From Laetiporus sulphureus 93-53 (Eukaryota > Basidiomycota > Agaricomycetes > Polyporales > Laetiporaceae), in the NCBI RefSeq assembly GCF_001632365.1, contig NW_024468599.1, forward strand, positions 3,774 to 67,773: a stretch of 64,000 bases of DNA. The letters are read 5' to 3'. The notes below the pieces were generated by a model. The model was not told where the DNA came from. It worked only from the letters and a program-made list of their open reading frames with translations, and made no database searches. Below are positions 57,186-64,000 of the stretch, piece by piece. The position numbers and the translations under genes were made by a program. Positions within the stretch are counted from its first letter, which is position 1; each line of letters begins with the position of its first letter.

Positions 57186-59774
57186 GCGGGAGCAGAGGCT
57201 GATGCCGGTGCTGGGACAGGTGCATCACCAGAAATAAGTGGAACTCCTCCATTGTGTGATGTTGGATCAGGATTGGGTACAGGTGGTGAAATAGGGGCAG
57301 GATGAGCAGCTGCGATGGAGACAGTAGGCTCCTGACCATAGATGTCAGTGGGTTCACAGGTGCAGTGACCCTTTACCTCCTCAAAGACCACATTGTGTGA
57401 CCTAATGATCCCTCCCCTTGGACCAGCAGTGGGATCCCACAAGTAAAAGTTTGCATTGTCAGTATAACCCACGAGGATACAGCGGCGTGACTTAGGATTG
57501 AGCTTGGTCCGAGTGTCATCGGTAAGTCTGGCTCATGCTACTGAACCAAATGCATGCAGGTGCACTACGTTGGGCACACATCCATGACAATGTTCATATG
57601 AAGTGCAGCCTTTCTGCCTTGCGGAGGGAGTAAGCGACTTCAAGTAGACAGCGATATGGAAAGCCTTCACCCACAAATGGTTCAGGATGCCTGCATTATA
57701 CAGCATAGTGTGAGCATGGTCAGCGAGGGTGCGATGGTTATGCTCACTTACACCATTCTCCTGGGGTGTATAGGGCACAGTCAGTTCTGCAACAATTCCG
57801 TTGTCCTGGGAGTAAGCTGCCCATGCTCCATTATTGAACTCAGTGCCATTGTCAAAGTGGACGCGGCGCAGCTTGCAACCTGTCTGTCGCTCAGCCACAT
57901 GATGGAAAGCCTGAAAAGGGTGTAATGTTTCATCCATTGACTTGGTGGTGAGTGGGTATACCATGGTATAGGACGATACCCCATCATCGATTGTCAAAAG
58001 GTATCGAGCACCACCTAGCGAAGCAATGGGAAATGGTCCCATCAAATCCACATAGACTCATTCAAGGAGCTCCATCTCGACTTCAGATGCACAAAATGGT
58101 GCACGGGTTTGCTTGCCCTTAAGACAATCCTCACACTTCCCAGCAGGACGGTCGCCCTTCATGATCATACCTGACACCACATTGGACCGTGCCATCGTTT
58201 GTACAGTCTGTTCACTAATATGACCCAGTCTGTGATGCCAAGTTGCGATGTCAGCCACAGAACTGTGGCCATCAACCGCTAGTGCATGATGATCATAAGT
58301 AAGGTACGCGCGAGGGAGATTTGACAAGGTAGTGAAGTCGACCTTAGTGAACTCCACCTCATACAGGTCACCCGATGTCAAGATGCAGGTGAACATTGTC
58401 TTCCCTGCTTTGCCCATCACGTTCATCATCCCCGCTGCATCAGAGAATGAATATTTAGCATGGTCAAGGCATGGCATCGATATCAGATTTGCCATGAGAT
58501 CGGGAGTATGGATGGTGTTCTGAAATATAATGATGGATGTACATCCATCTATCATCATCTTGATGGCAACATTGCCTACTCCTACGATGCTAAAGAACCT
58601 TTCTTGGCTCCATTTCCCAGCATCAGAGTAAGCGGCATATAGTTGATGAAACTTGCACGATCCACAAAGCAGTGGTGAGTAGCACCAGTGTCAGCATAGG
58701 CCCTCAGGGTTCCATGGCTGATGGGCTCGACGTGTGGTAGATTGATAAGGTGGGCGCTGGCCAGGAATATATGATAATCATATTCTGATACATGCCCATC
58801 ACTCGTGTTTGCGGAACATGCAGTCGCTGTCATAAGGTGAGCTTGTGGCAGAATTTGAGGACTAGATGCAGTAGCCCCAGATTTTACTGCCGTCGATATC
58901 ACTGCAGCCTGTTTGGCTGCCAACGCTTTCACCGTAGGTGAGCCCTTCTTAGGGATAGGCTTTGTCCACCCTGCTGGCTGCTGACCCTCTCGTCCTCTGC
59001 CTTCACAGAAACAATTGGCTTGCAGATGGCCCTTTGCACCGCACAGGCACCACTCACATATCTGTATAGGTTTTGCACGTGTCACGAACACACTGGTGGT
59101 TTGCGATGCAACTTGGTCTGTTCCCATCAGGTTAAGCGGGTTACCGGCCTGTATGCGGTCATTCTCAAAGACAGCAAGAATTGACTCCATGACAACATCT
59201 GGGTCAGTTTGCAAGAGGAGTGATGTACATGTGGATTGGAGCGATGGAAGGTTTGACATTGAGTTGCATATGATGATTGCGAACCTAGCAGCATCGAACA
59301 TAGATCCCAGGTCATGTGTGGCATGCCAACGACGGTGATGTTCTATGAAATGATCCTGGAGGTCAGTCCCTTCAGTACACATGCACACTTTGAGGTAATC
59401 CTCAGCATTCGTGATCGTCAATGCCGTTTTGTGCTCCCACTTCTGCACTAAGGCAGTCCATACTTTGTGAGCTGTTTTCCCCTCATCCTCGACTCTGGTC
59501 CGATGAAGTCGATGATGTTCAAGGTGGTAATAGCCTTCGCAAACTCATCATGCTTGTCCCACAACTGCTGCTCTGCCCTGGCAAGTGCGACGTTGCCTGG
59601 GTCTGCACCTGGTGGAGCTGGAGGTGGTCACGTAAGCGTTCCAGTGAGATGCGCATATAGGCTACAAATACGAGTGATGGTGATGATCTTTCCCTTCCAG
59701 TCGAACCAATTGGCTTTGCCATGCTGTTGGCTCTTTGGAAGGATGGGCATTTTCACGTCGGTTGTGGCCGCCAT
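57186..59774 (-). pseudogene. Ty1/copia gag-pol, right copy, truncated before RT
   Basis: Gag starts at ATG 59774 (MAATTDVKMPILPKSQQHGK..), meets a TGA near 59630 where Arg is expected, and changes frame near 59490. Then zinc-knuckle-like Gag end (about 59030), protease ADTGATHHCF (about 58690), gag-pre-integrase WHHRLGHISEQ (about 58240), integrase with the catalytic segment DNGTEFNN (about 57845) and ENGVSEHNHRT (about 57740). It stops at the gypsy LTR, so RT and RNase H are missing. The frameshift near 58590 equals the one near 28690 in the left copy. Confidence 0.85.
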
Positions 59775-59888
59775 GATGGAATGCTAATACGACGAATATT
59801 GATGCAAATACTTCGGATATTGATGATTGGTCTCGAATATTGAGGAGTCGATATCGATGTGATGTCTTGTACAGCTATATGCACCTTT

Positions 59889-59903
59889 CGGGGCTCATAA
59901 CCT
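59889..59903 (-). promoter_or_regulatory. Copia primer-binding site, half-tRNA type
   Basis: The plus strand reads GGGGCTCATAACC, the anticodon-loop sequence of initiator tRNA-Met with CAT as anticodon. On the copia sense (minus) strand GGTTATGAGCCCC therefore follows the LTR end ..CGTAACA directly. Copia-type elements are known to prime on an internal initiator-tRNA fragment. Confidence 0.6.
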
Positions 59904-60154
59904 GTTACGAATACAAGGCTAATCTCAGCTGCGCTGTACACTGACGTACTCGACTATATTGCTGAACTGTACATGTTGCGAATACAAGGCTAATCTACTC
60001 AATTACAGTCAGCCTAATGTCCCATAAATGAATGCAGTCATGTCCGATACTCACCTCAGCTGTGTCGTACACTGACGTACTTGACTGAGGTGTTCACTAC
60101 GAGAAATGTGTCATTATATAGGTACGCGACAATCACGTGACTGCGCTGTCAAAC
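59903..60154 (-). mobile_element. Copia 5' LTR (inner part identified; outer end unresolved)
   Basis: The inner end reads TGTTACG on the plus strand (CGTAACA on the element strand). The LTR holds a TTATATAGG box near 60115 and two related GTACACTGACGTACT blocks. It is interrupted at 60155 by a MITE. The outer TG end beyond 60706 could not be placed. Confidence 0.5.
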
Positions 60155-60698
60155 TAAGGCTCCAACTATTTATACTATTTACACTCCTGAGGTGTAAATA
60201 AGTAGTATATAGTAAATAATCATCTATATGTCATATAAAGAGTTTATATAAAGTTTATATAGTTTTTTTGGTCTCATCTTTTGATGGAGTTTTACTCATC
60301 TGTGAGCAGCCTGTGTGATTGTTGAGGCTTTGAAGGACCTGTTTGCATCAGCAAGCACATGACAGTGAGCAGAAAATAAACATTCAATGTCAACACTTGC
60401 ACCAGAAATGACAAGGAAATCTTATGTTATATAAGAAATGACAAGAAACTCATGTTCTAAGCCTATATGATGATCAACTGTCAGTGGTGGCTTCTGTCAA
60501 ACACTATGACTTTCAATTGGCTCACTGTTGTGCTGTCAAATCTAGCAATTGTGCACTCAATAGCCCTATATCATCATAAAACTATTTATACTATATATAC
60601 ATCTATTTACTATGTACAGGCCCAACTGTAAATAAACAGATATAGTAAACAGTTAAAACTATGTAACATAGTAAATAGATAGAAATGTTGGAGCCTTA
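60155..60698. mobile_element. hAT-like MITE
   Basis: A 544-bp AT-rich element with terminal inverted repeats TAAGGCTCCAAC..GTTGGAGCCTTA and a perfect 8-bp target duplication TGTCAAAC (60147-60154, 60699-60706). Each end also contains a subterminal hairpin (for example 60165-60220). Eight-base duplications are characteristic of hAT transposons. No coding capacity. Confidence 0.8.
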
Positions 60699-60706
60699 TG
60701 TCAAAC

Positions 60707-60960
60707 CTGTCAGTCCATCTCCTCCCCATTCTCCCCATAGCTCCGAAGCGGTCTCCTTCCAACAAGATGGCCTCTCGTGCACGGGTTGACGAATGGTTGA
60801 AGAAGGGACTAGACATGTAGCGGTATGAATAGTCGATGGGCCGCCGGCTTTAGTGTGACCGTCAACGACCTCCTGCCCACCCGCTGACCTAGGAGGGGTA
60901 GGAGCTTGCGAGATTTCCTTGAAGGGGCATGGTTTTTGTCTTGGACATTTTGTATTACTC
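60707..60960. other. Spacer between MITE and GH79 relict
   Basis: Contains no recognised gene; may include the outer end of the copia LTR. Confidence 0.4.
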
Positions 60961-61577
60961 TGTACTGATTCTATCTCTAGCTACATTAATCTCCTGTCAG
61001 CACAGTCACCGTCTATGGCATTTCAGTCTTGCATGAGTGGCAATGTTACGGATCCATCGGGGGCAAGCAACATCATCACGGCCAACATTTCGATACCAGG
61101 CGGGTCTGTGTCAACACCAGTACAGGTGCAAGTGGAGCATTCTACCGGCTGAGTCGTGTCGGTCAAAGTGAAAAATTACACAGGTTCACATTGCTGTGTC
61201 TACAGGCTGATGCCGGTTGCTAGACTTTGGGCGACCGGTTCCAGGTTGACGGGCGCTTACAGGTGTACGAAGCCATACAAACAATGTCTTTCGACCAATC
61301 CGCCAGAATCTGCTCAGTTGCTGTTCCTGAAGCGGGCTTCGCACTTTATTGGTGACCCAGAACGCGTGCGAGGAGTTTCTACCTCGACGACAGCGACATT
61401 CTCCACGACCACGTTGACGAAATCTGCAGTGATAGACGGTCGCTGCATCTGTGCTCTATTTCGGGACAGCCACTGAAGCGGCGCAGGTTAGGATGGTCTG
61501 TGCGACGCTCCGCCGTGGCTCTGCTGGCCGCGCTGGTCGTGACAGGCTTGAGTATCGTCTTTATTGTGTTCGAGTAA
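60961..61577 (+). pseudogene. GH79-like relict, C-terminal part only
   Basis: After an intron acceptor TAG near 61224 the frame reads TLGDRFQVDGRLQVYEAIQT and VAVPEAGFALYW, matching the C-terminal GH79 exon at 32845 (TFGGQFESDGRL.., VPAPGFALVF). Upstream 61018-61152 resembles the preceding beta-sandwich exon. A TGA near 61352 breaks it, and a hydrophobic tail (LLAALVVTGLSIVFIVFE) ends at TAA 61575-61577. It is more diverged from the two other copies than they are from each other, so it is an older tandem neighbour of the gene that follows. Confidence 0.65.
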
Positions 61578-61875
61578 GACACTGTTTGAAGTATCTGGTC
61601 ACCATGTTCTTACACCCATTCGCAAATTTGAGGAATTGGCTCGAGCTGCAAGGTATGATCAAAGTGGGTGTGATTTCGCTTGCATTCATATGGCATTTCG
61701 GTGATCGACACGGATCGTGGACGATCGAAGATAAGGTGACATTGTGAAGGTCCGCCATGTTTTCCATTCCTCTGACAGATGTCATGGCTCACAAATTCGA
61801 ACAACAACCAGAAGCGCGTCTTCTGCAACACTGACACCTCTCTCCCAACAAGTGTACTTCGGACAGGCCGCAGCT
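61578..61875 (+). promoter_or_regulatory. 5' flank of the intact GH79 gene
   Basis: About 300 bp between the relict stop and the GH79 ATG; must contain its promoter. No clear TATA box seen. Confidence 0.35.
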
Positions 61876-64000
61876 ATGCTTTTGTACCCGTTCCTCTCTG
61901 CATTCATTCTGCTACTCAGCACGGCTGATGCTGTCACCGTCTATGACCAGTTCCCTTTATCAGCGTCAGCAGCGAGTAGCACTGTAGGGGATAGTATCCC
62001 TGCTGCCACGTACACTGCGGCAGCAGCTTACGATCCTACTGTTCTTAACCCTCCACCTATACCTGACCCCCCACCGTCTACTCAGTTTGTGTTACAGCTC
62101 CATAATGATGCCGGTGACGTACAGGGGCTCTCTACACCTCTGAGTGGCGCCTTGCTCGGGTTCTCCATTGAGATGTCTGTGGCCGACCAAGTTCGTGAGT
62201 ACTTCTACAACTCTACGACGGGCAGGTTGTCTCTGTTGGTAGAGACGCTTCATGCCAGCAATGCTCATATATGACCGACCTTACCTTTACATCTATCATA
62301 TCTCATATTTACAATCTCTCATCGGATTTCCTGACCTTCATCCACAGTCGGTCCCAATGGGTAAGTTCTCAACAGCTTGCGTGACATTGCACTATTTAGA
62401 AGAAGCCTGATCTCTGGTCATTGACAGCACACATCTGCAAGTGCCATTCTTGAACCTGATGGCGCTCATAACTGAACGCGCAGGCCGCGTTCACGTTCGT
62501 GTAGGAGGCAACTCCCAGGAGAATGCAATGCTCATCTCGGATCTTCCAAATGGCAAATCGATCACAAAACAGAGTGTGGATGGAGGCAACCCCGTACGTC
62601 AGAAGTTGCCTATAAGCATGCGAGACTAACTTCAACTATTGGAAGACGGATACACCGGCCCTTTTATATACCCTTGAGATCCTCTATATGCTCTCAAACA
62701 TCTCAGGCCTTGTCAATACGAAGTGGTATCTCGGCGTGCCACTGAATGATAGCTCCAACCTTCATCTTGCCATCGCAGAATACGGTGAGCGTATTTTGGG
62801 CGACAACCTCATAGGACTGCAGATTGGCAATGAGCCCGATCTCTATGCCCGGTATGCACTAGTCTTCCACTTCATGAACCATATGCATGTTGACATTGAA
62901 GTGATGACAGCCACAGCCACCGCCCGGCTACCTATAGTCCATACGACTACTTCAGCGAGTTTGGACAGGTCGTTCAGGCGATGCAAGCAGATGCCAATAC
63001 GCCGGTCACCAACAACCTGCTGGCTCTGAGCGTAGCTACTGGAGACTGGACCCCGGAGGGTATGGCAGCCGCTGTTCGCATTTTCTCACCTCTGCAACGA
63101 CTGATACGTGCATGTCAGATGTTTGGAACACGAATTTCATCCCGGCATATATGAACAATCTTGCGGCATTGACCGTAGAGCAGCGAGTATCCTTCTTTTC
63201 AGGTGTATGACATTTCGGATAACGAATGGTCCCCGCTACCCAGCTATCCAAACGACAACTGTGCCGCACTATATCCAGGTTTCGGTCCCCCTCAAGACCC
63301 TCAGTCGGTCTTCCCGAGCTACCTCACTCATGCCTCTTGCAAGAGCATCGTCGCACCGTATCTGAACTCGTCTGCGATCGCGCTTGCTGCGGGCAAGCCG
63401 TTCGTAATGTTCGAGACGAACACCGCATCGTGCGGAGGATTTCCCGGAATTAGCGACAGTTTCGGCGTGGCTCTGTGGGTGGTGGACTACGCGCTGCAGA
63501 TGGGTGCGAGTGATTTCTCGCACGCGTTGTTGCACGTGGGTGGACAGGACGTGTACTACAACGTACGTCGTGAATGCCATTCTTCAGTCCATGGCACGGC
63601 CTCATATATCTGATCACAGCCATTCACCCGTGAGTCTCCATTTCCCAATTCCTCATTCACGATCATGATAGCCATCGTTCCCTGGTAGCGCCACTAACCA
63701 ACCAGTCCAAGATCCACCAATGGACCATCGGCCCCATCTTCTATTCCGTTCTCGCAGTCGCCGAGACGCTTGGCTCCTCGAACCACTCGCAGATCATCGA
63801 TCTCGCTTCAAACGGTGACAACGACTATACGCCGGGCTACGCGGTCTACGAGAATGGGACGCTCATGTGGCTGGCGCTGATCAACTTCATGACGGACCCA
63901 TCCGGCGCCAATGATTACACTGTGACCATCTCCGTCGGTGGAAACGCGCTCGGGCAGCCGAGCACGACTCCATCTCAGATCAGGCTGAAGTGAGTTGTGT
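61876..64000 (+). CDS. GH79-family glycoside hydrolase (beta-glucuronidase-like), right copy, 3' end outside window
   Basis: Predicted secreted/anchored retaining glycosidase. ATG at 61876 opens a signal peptide (MLLYPFLSAFILLLSTADA). Exons: 61876-62194, 62348-62360, 62428-62593, 62646-62851, 62911-63059, 63119-63182, 63244-63562, 63620-63629, 63689-63989; phases agree throughout and no stop occurs. Two exons are only 13 and 10 nt. Intron 63183-63243 uses a GC donor (GCGAGT) with a CAG acceptor. Catalytic residues: Glu in IGNEPD (about 62825) and Glu in MFETN (about 63415). YNPFTPPLTNQS and QWTIGP follow. The last visible donor is GTGAGT at 63990; the missing two exons can be seen in the left copy. 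No disabling change seen. Confidence 0.85.

Overview
The window looks like a repeat-rich chromosomal segment of a filamentous basidiomycete, most likely an Agaricomycete. Reasons: short GT-AG introns of about 50-60 nt with CTAAC/CTGAC-like branch points, a GH79 glycoside hydrolase with fungal intron layout, a Tad1-like LINE, Ty3/gypsy and Ty1/copia elements, a Helitron helicase fragment, and a multi-exon P-loop NTPase gene. I cannot name the species.

Layout. 1-8786 is the 3' part of Ty3 element A (pol, an antisense gene, then an LTR). That LTR (7209-8786) is also the 5' LTR of element B (7209-27273), so A and B form a tandem array. B carries a LINE (10009-15807) in gag and a solo LTR (24037-24950) in its antisense gene. 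B's 3' LTR abuts a truncated copia element (27274-29576). A Helitron fragment and a 5'-truncated GH79 pseudogene (30771-33255) follow. 33939-35813 holds a Stealth-like gene remnant on the minus strand. 36440-39801 is an intact six-exon NTPase gene. A scaffold gap (100 N) lies between two copies of the same 853 bp. Element D (43406-57185), a third 13-kb Ty3 element with another solo LTR in it, is followed by the same copia junction, the copia 5' end, a hAT-like MITE, a GH79 relict, and an apparently intact GH79 gene that runs off the end.

The most interesting structure is the Ty3 family itself. Between pol and the 3' LTR each of the three copies carries about 4 kb coding on the OPPOSITE strand. 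Its first exon begins inside the LTR U3, it has GT-AG introns readable only on the minus strand, and it encodes two cysteine clusters resembling fungal Zn2Cys6 domains, a basic/acidic segment and a C-terminal heptad region. Antisense introns would survive retrotransposition because the genomic RNA is the sense strand. I infer a retrotransposon-borne antisense gene for a putative nuclear DNA-binding protein. All copies here are decayed, mostly by CpG to TpG/CpA changes.

The order gypsy LTR-copia-GH79 occurs twice in the same orientation about 30-31 kb apart with identical junctions, which implies a segmental duplication. Later a Helitron-derived piece replaced the copia 5' end and GH79 exon-1 start of the left copy. 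Only the NTPase gene and the right-hand GH79 gene look functional.
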